Below, piece after piece: positions 12,395-25,899 of a stretch of DNA of 64,000 nucleotides (its first letter is position 1; every line of letters starts with the position of its first letter). A program made the translations under genes and the position numbers. The notes under the pieces are model-generated. The model was not told the origin of the DNA, did no database searches, and saw nothing but the letters and a program-made list of their open reading frames with translations. Source of the DNA: Nymphaea colorata (lineage: Eukaryota; Streptophyta; Magnoliopsida; Nymphaeales; Nymphaeaceae). The stretch lies in assembly GCF_008831285.2 (NCBI RefSeq), contig NC_045146.1, forward strand, positions 5,530,972 through 5,594,971, written 5' to 3'.

Positions 12395-14300
12395 TGTGGC
12401 ACCTTGCTCCTGTCTTTTGTATGCCTTAAGTCTAGATACATGAAAGATAGGGTGAATTGTTGGCCTTGGTGGCAGCTTCAACTCAAAGGCGATATGGATT
12501 AAAGCTTTCAAAACCCTAAAGGACCCATAGTATTTTAAGTTTGTTTCTTCCTGTGTCGGCATCCTTTCAATGTTGGTAACCATTTAGGTAACACAAATTC
12601 CCAATCTGAAATGTGTGCTCTGTTTTTTTTATTTTTATTTTTTAATTGTAAGTCTGCCTCAAGATTTTCACCTTTGCGAAGATTCTCCTCTAAATACTCT
12701 TAGATTTCATCCTGGTTGTGAAGCTTCCTGTCAAGCTCCTCATCTGTTGCACTCCTTGCTCTTGTATTTCGTGAGTGTTAAAGTTAGCCTTCCATATAAG
12801 CGCTAGTGGAGCCAGAATGTTTAGGTTAATGGCTGCTATTTGAAAAGTTTTTATGCTTTAAGGAGCACTAATATATGAAAATTAACAAATAGTTGAGAGC
12901 ACATTTAAAGAAATAAAGGAGAATTGATGGGCTCCCCCATGTAGCTCCGCTACTACATATAAGTGAAATATTGTACGAGTACTTTCCCCAATCAGTATAT
13001 CTGACCCAATTATATGGTTGATCCCCTCCAAAACATCAAAGGTAGGTTTCCGAGTGTGGTTCAGCACTTCTATTTGTCCATCCATTGTAGAGGGTAGATT
13101 GAATTCTTACGCAACTTCGTTCATAGAGGTTGAAATGGCCACCAAAAGGAACTTAGGAAACTTGTGTCTCGATTGCTGACTATACTCCATGGCATACCAT
13201 GAATTTTCTCATGTGTGAGAGAAAGGCCTTTGCTATTCTTTTAGCAGTATGAGGATGACTCAAGGGGTCAAAATGGGTATATTTAAATAGTCAGTCTACC
13301 ATTACTAGAGGAACTATTTTCTCCTGTGAGTAACCTTTGATAAAGTCCCAAGAAATGTCTTCTCAGATCCAGTGTTGAATGATTAGAGGTTACAACAGCC
13401 CAGGTGGATTAATGGCTTCATATATGTTTACTTGGCATGTTGGGCATTTTTTTATAAATTGCTCTATACTATGCCACTGCCTTTCCCAAAAATGTTAGAA
13501 CTTAGGTGGCAACCTAACAGCTCTACTCTGCCATATCTACCTTCCAGTGAACTATGGAAGTGCTCCCACAATAGTGGGATAAGCAATGAGTCACATGGAA
13601 GGTAGATGCATCTGTTGTAGTATAATGCTTAGTCCTTTTCCCACCAGCACGGCATGCAGATGATCTTTTTTTCTTTTACTTATTGTCTTATCCTTTTAAA
13701 TGGAGCAGGTTCTTCATACTCCTTGACTAATTGCTTCCATATTTTAGTCGGGAAATTCTATGCACACCACTGTCTTGTGCAAACCATCTCTTGTCATGAT
13801 AATGCGCCTGCCACTTTGTTGTCAGTTCCTCTTTTATACTTAATTTCAAATCATATCTGAGGACGTTTGTCACCCACCTTTATTGTATTAGTTTCAACAT
13901 CTTATGAATGACTAAATATTATAAATGTAATGATCAATCAAGACTACAAAATGTTAGCCAGGCAAATAAGGTCACACTTTTGTATAATCAAAACCAAGGT
14001 GGTAGGCTCCTATTCATAAGCTAATAAGAGCTAAAATGATCGGTCATGGTCTTGTTGAAATAGGACAGTGGGTGTCTTGGCTATGTGAGAAGAACTATTC
14101 CATTGCTGGATGCATCTATTCTGACTTCAAAGGTTTGTGAAAGTTGGGCTGTCTCATGACCGATGCATTAGTGACTACTTCCTTCAATCTCTCAAACGCC
14201 TTACTTGCTTATGATCCCCATAAAAAATTGATTTCCTTCAACACTGTTAAGGGTGTTGTCATCTATCCATAATCATGAACAAACCTTCAATAATAAATGT
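12374..14300 (-). pseudogene. Decayed Ty3/Gypsy pol (RT/RNase H to integrase)
   Basis: Reading leftward on the minus strand, broken frames give an RNase H-like stretch at about 14,220-13,930 (AFERLKEVV..., IGAYHLG, PYLPG). An integrase zinc-region remnant and core follow at about 13,480-13,250 (CP-CQ-like, EDISWDFIKGYSQ, KYTHFDPLSHPHTA). Next come DGQIEVLNHT at 13,085-13,050 and the integrase C-terminal fold at 12,583-12,374 (YYGSFRVL...LPPRPTIHPIFHVSRLK). This order is that of Gypsy pol. Stops, frameshifts and lost segments show it is long dead. Gag, protease and the polymerase core are not seen. Confidence 0.75.
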
Positions 14301-14930
14301 TAGTCGTAGAAGCCCACGTAATGCCTTGGGATTGTCATGGTGAGGCCATTCTTTCATCACAAGAGTCTTGTTGGGAACAGTTGCCACTTTGTCTAGGATA
14401 TTACATGTCCCGCCGGTTGGAGTGGGAAGGTAAAGGGCATTGCTCTCCTGTTGCGCAAGTTTGCCAGCTAAAACTAGATATCAGAGGGTGTTTCCCAATG
14501 CAAAAGCACCTGTTGAAGTAGGTTACCTCAGCAAGTTCATCAAATAACAAAAAAAAATTATAAAGGTTTAACAAAACTGAAAATAGTAATAACAACAAAA
14601 AATGGGAAAAGTTAAACTGTTCGAAACCTATCCCTTTATTGCTACGACAAGAAACTAACCACCAGTGATGCCATTTCTAGTGAAGAGCCTTGTTTTTGTT
14701 TTTTACAACAGAATATCCTTCAGGTTCCACAACATCATCAAAACAAAACAAAAATGAGAAAATGCTAACAAAATAAAAAATAGTAATAACAACAAAAAGG
14801 TGAGAGAGCTAAACTGTTTGAGAACCTAGCCTTCTATTGCTACAATAGGAGAACCAATAACCATGTTTGCACACACCCCTCCCGCAAATGGAGAGCCATG
14901 GAAGCAGTAAATAGAATTTGTTTTGGTTTG
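14301..14930. other. No gene seen; flank of the Gypsy remnant
   Basis: It has short ORFs without recognisable domains. Two similar AACAACAAAAA-containing stretches (about 14,545-14,650 and 14,750-14,850) look like a degenerate duplication of roughly 200 bp, each with an A-rich tract followed by AACCTATCCC- or AACCTAGCCT-like text. Confidence 0.3.
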
Positions 14931-17410
14931 AGAGTTTTTGAGAAAAAAAAGGATCTACTTGCTGGTACAGGGTCAGACCATTCCTGCTACATTTAACATG
15001 AGAAATTAGACCAATGTCTAAACATTTTTTAAATTGTTCAAGTCATTTTGATTATGATTATCCTATATGCTTGTGCAAGTATTGGATTTGGTTTTGAAAT
15101 TAATTGTGAACTTGTTTAGTTTGAAGTTCGATTTTGATAATCGAAAACTCGAATTTATTTGAAAAATTGAGTTGGGTAAAGATTTGAACTTGATTAGAAA
15201 TTTGGATGAATTTCAGCAATTTTGAGGTTTGAAGATATGGATGAATTATTATGGATGATTGTAGAAAATAATTGAAATTGAATATTTGGTTTTATTCTCA
15301 AATTTTGATTTTGGGAAATTTGATTTGGAAGTTTGGAAATTTGATAGAAATTAGGAACTGGATTTTGAATATTTAAATTCTGAACCAATTGGATTGAGAA
15401 TTGATAAATTTGGGAATTGAAAATTGAATTTCTTTTCAAAAGTTAGATTTGTTTTAGTGGATCTTCAAATTCTTTTGAAGTTGAAATGTGGATTGAGTGG
15501 CAAATTGCTGATTTTGGAGTCCATTTTGGAAGGCTTGATTTTGTGACGAAATTTCCTTTGAATAATTTCGTATTTGGTACCTTGAAAACTTTGAATCAAC
15601 ACTGAGAATTTCAAATTTAATTCAATGCTGGGAATGATTTCTTGTTAGGTTACATACATAAAATGTACAGGTTAATTGATTCTAATTAATGCATATAATT
15701 GGGTTTTGATCAAGAAACCTACATAAACATGTTTTTCCATAAAGAAAATAAGGTTGTTGTCAACCTATGGACTCAAAAACTAGATTTTGAAAATTTTCAA
15801 ATCAAGGAAAGAATCTATGGTGAGATATCCCAAAAATAGGATGTGTGTTGCATCTCTCAACTATATGTTGCTTACCTACTTTGTCTTTCTTTTCGTGCTC
15901 TTGTCATGGTGAATGAAATATGTGAGAAAGGAAAAAGAGAGATCAATTGTTCGCACCTCACCCCTTTCTCAAAGGGCGTCGAAATGCGAATCAGTAAAAT
16001 TCTTTCAAAATTAAAGTTTTGAGGAAATTTTTTTTAGAGAAATGGATCCATGACAGGGGTAATTGGACCAAGAACTAAGGATCATTTGAATCATGTATGA
16101 GTTATTGATGCAAATCCTATATGCTTGTGCTTTGAGGTTTTGGATTCAAGAACCAAAATTCATTTTGAATAAATGATTTGAACTTGTTTTGAAAATGAAT
16201 TTGAAGATTGGAGGGTTTTCAAGTTGATTTAAAAACCTATGTTTTGGTTAGATAGAGTTCATTTTTTTGATGGAACATAAGTTCCAAATTGTTAGAAAAT
16301 GTGCTGTTTTCTAAACATATTTTGGTCAAGATTGTGAATGCATTGCTTGTGTTTTCTTTTGAAGTTAAGTGAAGTTTATAGATTCTTGTTGCAATATGAC
16401 TTAGTCACTTTTTCAACTCAAATTTGAATTACTTAATTTTTTGAGAATGTGCATGTGGTGCTATTGATTTTGGGTGAAAGTGAATGCATAAAATAAGAAG
16501 GGAAACTACATGAGACATTCATCATTCTCTCTTTTATAATCTCTCAAAGTTCATCCATATGAAACGTTCATTCTTCACTCTCTCATAATTTCTCAAAGTC
16601 CATTAATTATAATTAAATGTCATACAATATGCACGTAAAGATTGATTTTAATTAAAATGTAGGACTTTCTCTAAATGTGCTTACTATATTATTAAGCACA
16701 TGAATCAGAGATGCAGTCCATAAGCAAGAGACTTAACATAAAATTATCAAAATGATGAAAAATATACAAATGATGTCAAAATCAATTTTTGAAATAGATG
16801 AGAGACGTGGATGACATCCACTTTTGTCTCAAAATAGCTAAAAAAATCAGATCTTGGGTTGATTTAGATAACTGAAAATTGTTGACATTGATTCCAATAG
16901 AGAGCTTGTTGCTTAGATAGAAAAGATAAGTCTTTTAAACCTATTCAAATTTCATATTCCATGCCAATGGAATCGTCATCTTCTTTGGAAAATTTTAGGA
17001 TAGTTGGTCTCCTTTTTGGAGAAATGAAAATGAAAATTTTCAGCATTCGAGGAGATGGATTAGTCATGCAAATCTGAAAATTTATGAATGAGAACAACAA
17101 TCCATAAAAAGTATTTTAAGATGCCAATTGGATAGGTTTAGATTTTTTTTTATTATTGTTCCTCAAAGCCTTGCCACTTTATGGTTGAAATTGACATTTT
17201 AAATGTATAAACTTTGACATTATTAAGCTAATTCTTATAAAGCATGGTTTGATTTCAGCAACTTGCATACACTTTACGTATGGATTGCAGAAAATAAAAA
17301 AAAATTTAAGATGAAATGAAATTATTTCATTGATCTGTACTACAAAAATCAATAAAATGACCCCTTTTCTTAAAACCTAGTTTGGAAACATGTTTCAACT
17401 TTATTTTAAA

Positions 17411-17414
<4 letters not shown>

Positions 17415-17479
<65 letters not shown>

Positions 17480-17487
17480 CACACACG
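17415..17487. repeat. (TA)n followed by (CA)n compound microsatellite
   Basis: A TA run to about 17,469 passes into GACACACACACACACAC. Confidence 0.95.
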
Positions 17488-18220
17488 TACTCTACTCTTT
17501 AAAATAAAATTTAATCAAGAGACCACATAACTCATGAATCATGATGATTCATGGCTGGGTTCTTTTACGTAGGAAGATTAAAAACTTGTTTCTAATCTCT
17601 CCTACCACCCTTGATCAATTGAAAAAGCATTGAACAAAATGACTTTACATAGTAAGAGATGAACGAATGCTCAAGCTAGTCGGTCTTTAGTTTCGCCATG
17701 CAAAGGTGGATCACATTCATGAGAATGCATCCATCCTTAATAGGCTTTCGCATTATATATGTTACAGAAAAATCACTTTCTTACCGTGAGATTTTCTCAT
17801 GATGGGGAGTTCAAAATGGTTTTAAGGTGGTTGTTTTGAAAGAGGCGTGACATTGGGGCCCTTTTCGAAATTTGATTCATGGGTTCATCTTTTAGAAAAA
17901 CCGATACATGCACGCATTATGCATAAACATGTACATTTAATCGTAGGTTTCTCTTAGCTAGACATCATTCCCAGCTATAAAATAAATGAAAATAAACTCC
18001 TCCCACAAATTTTTGAAATTAAAATGAACCAATAAAAAGCTAAAATATATGAGAAATGAGTTAAAATCACCTACTTTGTGGTCGGTCTTGATGCTTGATC
18101 TTCTTCTTTACTTGTTTTTTAAATCAAGGAATCCTAACCAAGAATCCAAGCTTGGATTCGAGCTTAACAAAGCAAGAAGAAGAAGAATGACTTGCTAAAA
18201 TTTACCGTGGGGAAGAGAAA

Positions 18221-18348
18221 GCTTCTCTCCACTAAAATCCTAAGGGTTCACTTAAACACCCTAACTTAGCAAACTCAACAGAGAGCTTCTCTCCACGAAA
18301 ATCCTAAGGGTTCACTTAAACACCCTAACTTAGCAAACTCAACAGAGA
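18221..18348. repeat. 64-bp tandem duplication
   Basis: Two adjacent copies, starting GCTTCTCTCCAC at 18,221 and 18,285, are almost identical (one visible T/G difference). They lie in the purine-rich block of the LTR-like region. Confidence 0.9.
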
Positions 18349-20160
18349 GAATGGGGAAATGAAGAAGAAAATGAGAGAGATAGGGGGGGGGGGGGAGGGT
18401 TGAACGAATCTTCTTTCTCCTCCTTGGCTTCTCCTTTCTAGCTCATTGGCTGCAACAACTTGATGAAAACTTCAAAGTTTTGTCCCTCCCTTCCTTTTTG
18501 GTGGCCAAAGGGAGGCTTACATAAAGGAGGAGGTGAGTTGAAGCACCTTATTAACTCACATCGGGAACTCACTTAAGACCTTGAAAACTTGTAAAATGAG
18601 TTAAATAGGGTTTAATTATTCTAATTGACCATTCTTAACCCATTTACACAAGCTAGGTAGGCTGGGCTAGGCGTGGTCAACCTTGGTTCAGACCTAGCTG
18701 ACCAACTTTGTCCAAAATTTTTGGATGAAAATGCCCTTGCACCGGGTTTTGCTTTATTTTACTCTATTTATTTATTTTTTGGTTTGAATTTGAGCTTGTT
18801 AGGTTAAAACCTAGTTGTTAAGCTCCAAATGTTATTGAATTATGACAATTTAATTAAAATTTGAATAAAATTTGAAAATTTTATCAAATTTGGTTCGAAA
18901 AATGTATTTTTGTCCATAACTTGATTAAAGATGGATTTCAACCGAATCAAACTTTGGTTTGAAATATTGAATTTTAATTTGGTATTTGATTTATGCATTT
19001 GACAAATCCAAGTGTATATTTGCCTTTCATAAAATCTTAATTTAGGTTTTGTAATTTCAATGTGCTCATAAAAGGGCAAAATTGTTCAAATTGATCAAAT
19101 TTGACCAATTGACTAAAGTCGAAGCTCATTTGCGAATAGTTTGACTTTGTTTAGGTAATTCAATGAATTTGAGCTAAGAAAGCTCTTAATTGAGCTAAAT
19201 TGTACTTTGACGGAGTTTAATCAAAATGGATTCGATTCGATCAAAGTCTATTTACGTCCACTGATTGGGTTGCGGGACAAACCTACCCTTTTGACTGAGC
19301 TGAGCCCATGTTGGCTGAGCCTAGTTGAAATTGGCACCATATTTGGGTGTACCCAAGTCAAACCTATTTGTATTAAGTAGGTTAAGTGAGTTTAATTTTA
19401 ACACTTATTGCTTCTTTGGAATTTGATTTTATTTAACTAAGGGAGAGAGAGAGAGATTAATGTCTCTCTTTTCCTATGAACCCTTATTTATTTTCTTTTG
19501 AAAATAATTTTTTTATTTAATTGAAGGAAGATATTTTTGAAAAGAGGGGGGGTGCGTGACCTCTTGGGTGGGCTTCTGACCACACGAGCTGGGTGGGCTC
19601 ATATGTGGGTCCCACATAGCATTCTAGATCGAATTAGATCCAATTCTTGGATTTGAATCAAAATTTAAAATTTTCAATTGGATATGGATTTCAAATAACA
19701 TTTGTAATTGGATTTGGATTCCAAATCATAATTTGGATCTAGTTTAGACTTGCAATCCCACTTTGGGATTCATGTCACGAGTCAAATTCATGATTTGAAT
19801 CTAAATTGTGTTTAGATTCAAAATTGGCTTTCAAATTACAATTTTTCATAGTTTCTTTTATAAAATTTTGATATCGCGTCAATTCTGATGTGCCTGTTAA
19901 GAATGAGACTTACTCAAACAAGTGTAGTTTACCTCCGAAGCAGTTAAATCAATCACAATGTGCTTGTATTTATTCAAATATATTTCTAAACTTTTCAAAA
20001 ATTCCTGCAAATTTCAGAGTTTTGCTCACCAAAATTGATGGAAAATCAATGTGTAATCTAACTTGCTTTTCAATCCTACGAATAAGAGTTTTTTTTGTTC
20101 AAGAACACAAAATCTACCTAACTGATAGTCAAAATCGGTAACTATGCGAAGAAATCAGAT

Positions 20161-20578
20161 TGTCTTCTCTTTTCTTATCAAATTTGGCCCATACATTTAT
20201 AAATCGACATTGAAAAATTAAAACTTTAGACATCAAATCAACCACCTCAAAGTTGGATGTGACGGTCTAAAACCGCGGTTTATCAAGGAGCCAGACCTCT
20301 TCAAAATAAGCTTGCAAAATCAATTTCACAAAGATAAATTTATAACTTGCTATTGCACTAAGACCATCCAAAGAAATCTGAAATTTCAGATTTTTAAGAT
20401 TCAAAAACATGCTTTTTCTACTCAAAAGGAGAGCTAGAATCAGCCAGCCAATCACTTAGGCTTGACCCCTAAGTTTTCCAACACATCAATGTCTCAAAAG
20501 GCCAATTTTGAGCAACATCAATTTCCTATCATTTTATAAAAATGTATGTCCATTTCTATCATATAAATAGAAAGTGCT
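20161..20578. other. Non-coding stretch before the Copia remnant
   Basis: It is AT-rich and no domain is recognised. It could be LTR or leader sequence of either neighbouring element. Confidence 0.3.
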
Positions 20579-22369
20579 ATGGGACGAATTCATGCAAAAA
20601 ACGACCGGCCACCTCGGGACACAGAAAAACAGCCCCTTGAAGAAGACAAAATCTTTAAAGTACTTGCAGGATTAGGCGATGACTATGAGAGGTTGAGAGG
20701 CCATATTTTGATGTCTAAGTTGCTTCCTTCCTATAACAAAGTGTGTCATCCTATTCAATGCAAAGATGCAAGATGAAAGGTGACGCAAATTGAAAAAACA
20801 AAATTTTTAAGCAAAATAAGAGCCAGAAGAAAAAGACGTGTTTCAAACCCAAAGCATGCCAAAGTGATATGAAGGGGATCAAAGAAATAGAAATCACCAA
20901 GGTGTAGCCACTGCAAAAAAATTGGAGCATGTTCGTGACAAGTGTTGGGACATGATTGGGTGGCTCAGCCGTGACAACGATGACAAGGCACCAACCAAGA
21001 GCAATGACAAAGCCAACTACGCCACCAAGGAAGAGCTAGAGAATTTTTTTCAAAATTTACCAAATCAAACCTCGTGACGCCGAGTAAATATGAAGGTCTG
21101 AATCATGATTTACTTGCTAATGTTAATAAAGTTTATTGGATAGTAGTCTCTGGGGCAACAGATTATATGACCGGGACTCCCACTCAGTTGAATAATCTAT
21201 GCCAAGTTGATGGTAGAAGTGCTTATACGGCTGATGGATCCCCAATTGCTGTTAAAGGTATTGAAAACAAAAGTTTTATTCAAGGAGGACCAAGCTGTGA
21301 AGTTTTGTATATTCCTAATCTCCCTTCAAACTTGATGTCTCTGAGTAAGCTTACAAAGAAATATAATTGTCTTGCTGTTTCGTCCAAAAAGAATGTGATA
21401 TATCAAGAAGCGGGAACGAGGAAGGAAAATGGTAGAAGCATTGAGTAGAGCAGGCTTTATGTACTTGACAACATTGATTCTAGTTTGTTTTCTGTTGCAG
21501 AAAATAAGTCGTATAGACAATGGCATACACGCCTCCGTCACATAAAAAAGTGTTACCAAATCGTCATTCAGATGACCACTCAATTGACGCCTGTGAACTA
21601 TCCAAGTCCACAAGAATGCATTTTCTAATGCTAGAAAATCGTTCAACTGATTTGTTTGCCTTAGTTCATTTTGATGTATGAGGACCAGCCCTTGTTGAGT
21701 CTTATTGTGGTTAAGAATATTACATCACTTTCAATGAAGATATGATTAGAGTAACATGACTTTACTTTTTGAAAAATAAAAATGAGGTTGCTGCTGTTTT
21801 TGAAGATTTCTTCAATTGTGTCCTACCCAATTTAATGTGAAAATTAAGAGCCTTAGGTCTGACAATGGTGGAGAATATGTGAATGATTTTATGCATCATT
21901 TTAAAAGAAAACATGGGATTCAACCCCGAAACACATGTGCAAGAACTCCCCAATAGAATGGGATTGCCAAGTGGAAAAATAGACAACTTCTGAATGTGGC
22001 ACGCTCAATTCTATTTCATATGAATGTGCCTCTAAAGTTTTGGTTTGAAGCCATAGCCACTGCCAGCTATGTTACAAACATTGCATCCCTAGCTCTAGCA
22101 TTGGAGACCAGGTACCTCTACAACTCTTATATGAGAAACCTGTGTCTATTAAGCATCTTAAAGTGTTTGGATGCAAATGTTATGTGCATGTTCAGGTCCT
22201 TTTTAGAAACAAACTTGAAGCTAGAGCTGCTAGGTGCATTTTTCTTGGGTACTCTAACGTCAAGAAAGGCTACAAATGCTTCAACCCAACTACAAGAAAA
22301 TTTATTTATGCACTATATACATGGGATCTATGTGAGTGGTTTAACAAGAATCAGTCATTTCTAAACTAA
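20579..22369 (+). pseudogene. Decayed Ty1/Copia gag-protease-integrase, truncated before RT
   Basis: A gag segment (EDKIFKVLAGLGDDYERLRG, 20,640-20,775) is followed by a zinc-knuckle remnant near 20,905-20,950. There CSHCKKIG and HVRDKCWD lie in different frames, separated by a one-base insertion. The protease motif is at about 21,140 (WIVVSGATDYMTG; the catalytic Asp of DSGA is Val). Integrase fragments follow about 21,650-22,060 (SILFHMNVPLKFWFEA) and 22,142-22,330 (HLKVFGCKCYVHV, FLGYSNVKKGYKCF). RT and RNase H are missing and no LTRs were found. The element is inactive. Confidence 0.8.
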
Positions 22370-23840
22370 TAAAAAAGCAAGTACATGCATACAAAATCTA
22401 CAAGCAAAAATGAGAAAATTTTATGAACAGCAAAGCTTTTGTGTTAAGAAGAAAAATGGTTCATGGACTGATTTCATTATACCAATAATGTATATCACAT
22501 TTATTAATTAAAAGTACAATTAAAACAACATAAAACAGTGAAAGGATTGTTCTTGCATGGAGTCATTAATTTGTTGGCAACCCTGAGTTAACTTATTTGT
22601 TTTGCCAATAAAGGTATATGGTAAGACACAAAAAGTCATAGAGTTACTCACAGTATTGATAAGTAGGTGAGCATTCTTAGCTCCTCAGGTAGCACTCCTG
22701 TTAAATTTTGTTTCTTCAGTTGTCTAAATCTGCCACAACACACAATTAGACAATTTTAGCATCATTTAACTATAATAATTACATGGATAAACACAATAAG
22801 AATAAATATTGCATGATTGAAAAAAATCATACACGCTTACTACATGACAGATCATTCTATTTGAATAAGAGCAATTACATGTGACATTGTTCATAGGTGA
22901 ATCTGCCCATCCTATACTCCCTTAGTATGGTCCACGGCGAAATTCCAGTACCTCATCTCTAACTTGATTGCAATTGCATAAATATGTCTCACTTTATCTT
23001 TTTCCTATCTTAATAGCACAGTCCACTACAAATGAAGTTATAGTGCATAACAAAAGAATGAAAACAAGAGAACTTGTTTTCATTGATTGGGCCCATCCAT
23101 GGAACAATAATAACTACTCTCATTGCTCAATGGCCTTTAAAAGGATGAATGCATTAAAAGAAAAAGAAGAAAAAAGGACCTTTATTATGTTAATGGGATT
23201 GATAGAAAGATGTGATATTTGAACATTTTTATATTTTGGAAATATCATAAATTTTCACATTATACTGGCATTTAAATATTAAAAATCTCAAGAAACTGAT
23301 ATTTTGCTACTCACTGAATATTTTTTTGTCAAATACATTCAAGCAATTACTCATAGAATTTTGAATATCTTATCTATGTAGGAAAAGTTCACAATAACCA
23401 CAAAAATAAAATTGAGAACAAAAAGTTGAAAAGGACTTTCGCACTTTTGCACAAGTGTAATCAATATATCATTTTATTATGTTGAAACAATTGGATCCAT
23501 TCCTACAAAGAGAAAATGCTTTATATAGAGCCCTAAAAGAAACTATGCAACCCTCAACAAAATGTTGCACATTTTCAAATGAAACATCACACTTCTTGGT
23601 AAATTTCAAAGAAGTGTAAAGGTACAATGTTTGACCAAATAAGGTATCTCTTAAAAACACATTTTTATTTTCATGTCATTTCAATTTTGTACATAGATTT
23701 CAGATATTAAATCTAAAACCAGGTTCAAAGTAATATTTTAACATCCTCCCTAATTTTTTAATTTTCAAAAATGAAATATTCAACTTTATACCTGTTTAAA
23801 GATAATATTTTTCTAAATATATCTACAACATGCCTATTGC
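22370..23840. other. Non-coding, AT-rich
   Basis: There are no recognisable domains. Short ORFs at 22,968-23,222 and 23,469-23,660 show no family resemblance. This may be remains of the flanking Copia copies. Confidence 0.35.
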
Positions 23841-23869
23841 TTGTCGGATTCTAGATTGATTTTTTTTTT

Positions 23870-24600
23870 GTCTATCTGTCGGTTTTGGTTTTTTTTCTAT
23901 GACATATCATTTATCTATCATTTTGAGATTTCCATCTTCCAATATTTTTTTTCAATGACAGGTGTTGACAGCAAGTTTGATGAACCCCTTTTTTACTCTC
24001 ATGTTGCTTCCACAATTTTTGATATCAGTTTGCTCTTATTCATCAACCATGCAAGAGAAAATAATTTCATCGTTCTCATCTTTATTTTTGAGAAATTGGC
24101 TTCAATTTTTCTTGAAACTTACAATCCTTTGGGTAGTTGAATTTGGTATTTGTCATCTTGTGCATATGAATTTCAGACTCATGCCCAAATTTTTTTGCAT
24201 ACAAGGAAATTTTTCTCTTTACTTAGCATCCCTTGACTTGTGCAAGATACTTTTCTGTCAGTTTTGGTTTTTGTCTATACCTCATTTGCCTTCATTATTT
24301 TGAGATTTTTCATCTTCCAACATTTTTCAATGGCAGCTGTCTCATGTAATCTAACAAACTCTTTTCTACTCTCAATCATGTGGCTTCCACAATTTTGTTT
24401 TTACACCACAAATTAATTTTCTATTACTCATCAATCATGCAAGAGAAAACATTCAAAACCAACAATCGTTTTGATGGTGATTTGGTATTCAACACCTTGT
24501 ATATAAATATATATTCTTCAGAATCATGTCCAGATCTTTTGCATATAAGGCAGTATTTTTCTCTATGCTTAAACTTGGCTGTGTAGGATATTTTTTCCTT
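23870..24600 (-). repeat. Diverged tandem duplication (about 345-380 bp units) at the 3' end of a Copia gag
   Basis: Anchors recur in order: ATTTTGAGATT at 23,920 and 24,297, TCATCAACCATGCAAGAGAAAA near 24,040 and its variant near 24,430, and GCATACAAGG at 24,197 against GCATATAAGG at 24,541. The second unit contains the gag zinc-knuckle remnant; the first is its more decayed counterpart. Confidence 0.7.
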
Positions 24601-25280
24601 TATCGCAACCTTTGGTAGACATTCAATTCCTTCCTTTCGAAATTGAAATTCTTTTGGTGGAACTTCTTTTTCTTCATCAATATTGAGTCTTGCTGGAATG
24701 CAGGATCAACATTTCGAGGATTGACCCTTTTAAGCTGCTTCTCATGTGCCTCAAGAGATCCCATAAACTCTTGTGATGATAGAGTTGATAAATATTTTGT
24801 TTCTTCTGTTGCAGCTATAACATAATCGTACTGCTACAACAAACTTTTCAATATCTTGACAACTATTTTTCTTTCTTCAACTTTATTGTTATAACTTTTT
24901 ATTTGATTGATAATTTCAAGAGTTATGAAAAAAAACTTTTCAATACATTTATTGTCCTTTTTAGACAATGTATCCAAATCTCTGTATAATCATTGAAGCT
25001 TGTTGGAGATGATTTTTTTGAAGACTTGGGCTTCATTCTTTAAGATATTTCAGGCTTCTTTTGGGAAAATTGAAATTGCATTCATAATCTAGAGAAAGAT
25101 TGCATTACTTACCCTAGGCTAGATACATAAAAGTGTCTTTGCATCTCTCTCCTTGATATCCTCAAATTCTTTTTTGTTTTGTTGATGTCTATGGCACGAG
25201 AATCACATCATCCATTGGCTTTCCATGAACACTTTAGATAATCTCCCAAAGAGCTCCTGTGAGGCAAATAGAGTCTTCAT
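24480..25280 (-). pseudogene. Decayed Ty1/Copia gag (UBN2-type), minus strand
   Basis: On the minus strand from ATG at 25,280, broken frames give MKTLFASQELFG, NKKEFEDIKERDAKTLL, then ERKIVVKILKSLLQQYDYV, ATEETKYLSTLSSQEFMGS and LEAHEKQLKR. This is the usual order in Copia gag polyproteins. It ends in a zinc knuckle CLICKRSGHDSEEY (24,550-24,515) in which the last Cys of CX2CX4HX4C is Tyr. Several stops interrupt it. The protein would package element RNA; this copy cannot. No protease or pol follows on the left. Confidence 0.75.
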
Positions 25281-25810
25281 TTTGAATTCTTTTTTTACAA
25301 TTATAAATTAAGGGGGATGTTAAAATATTAATTTGGTAATTGCTTTGGATTTTAACACTCAAAATATAGATGCAAAAGTGAAAATGCATGAAAATACAAA
25401 GCTGTTTTGAATGGAGATATTAATGTTTGGTAAAAAGTTGTAATACTACACTTCTTTTACATTCAACAAGAGGTGTGTTACTTCACTTGAGAAGGTACAA
25501 CCTTTTGTAGAGGCTGTTATGTCCTTTTTGAGGCTCAAAAATTCCAACACTTGCAACTTCAAGCTACCAATTAAGACCTGATTTCAAACTTGATGATATA
25601 AGCATGAGCAGATGGAAAATTCAAAGCATGGAGCACTCTAGAATCCAAGTACCATGTCGGATGACTAAAAATAAAATTTATCGTTAAAAGTGCTATAAAT
25701 TATTGTTAAAAGTACGGTGAAGGATTGCTAAAACATAAAATCATCACTAATGCTTATGTGACATTTGTATTTTAGTGATAGTTTTAAAATTTTTAACCAT
25801 CCGGCATAGG
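25281..25810. other. Non-coding; possible LTR start
   Basis: AAGGGGGA directly before TGTTAAAATATT (25,311-25,330) looks like a polypurine tract plus LTR start in plus orientation, which conflicts with the minus-strand gag next door. I could not resolve it. Confidence 0.25.
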
Positions 25811-25815
25811 ATAGC

Positions 25816-25859
<44 letters not shown>
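25816..25859. repeat. (GA)n microsatellite
   Basis: A GA run with one AAAG interruption near its start. Confidence 0.95.
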
Positions 25860-25861
<2 letters not shown>

Positions 25862-25899
25862 CAATTGGAGGGCTAATGATAGTCTTGTAAGTGATGGGG

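Larger units (their letters stand above)
14931..20160. mobile_element. AT-rich LTR-like sequence of a large Gypsy element (boundaries unknown)
   Basis: Five kilobases lack coding sequence and are rich in degenerate TTTGAAT/TTGGATT repeats (15,120-15,470; 18,840-19,080; 19,630-19,850). A purine-rich block with CTTCTCTCCAC repeats sits at 18,180-18,540. The same style (TTTGGATCT repeats, GAAGAAGAAG block, TTTCTCTCCTAAAAT) occurs in the delimited solo LTR at 53,594-56,398, so I infer a related long LTR or its untranslated interior. No terminal dinucleotides or target duplication could be fixed. Confidence 0.35.

Noticed and set aside
25311-25330. Polypurine tract plus LTR start in plus orientation
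   Set aside because: It conflicts with the minus-strand gag beside it and no partner LTR was found; left as a remark.
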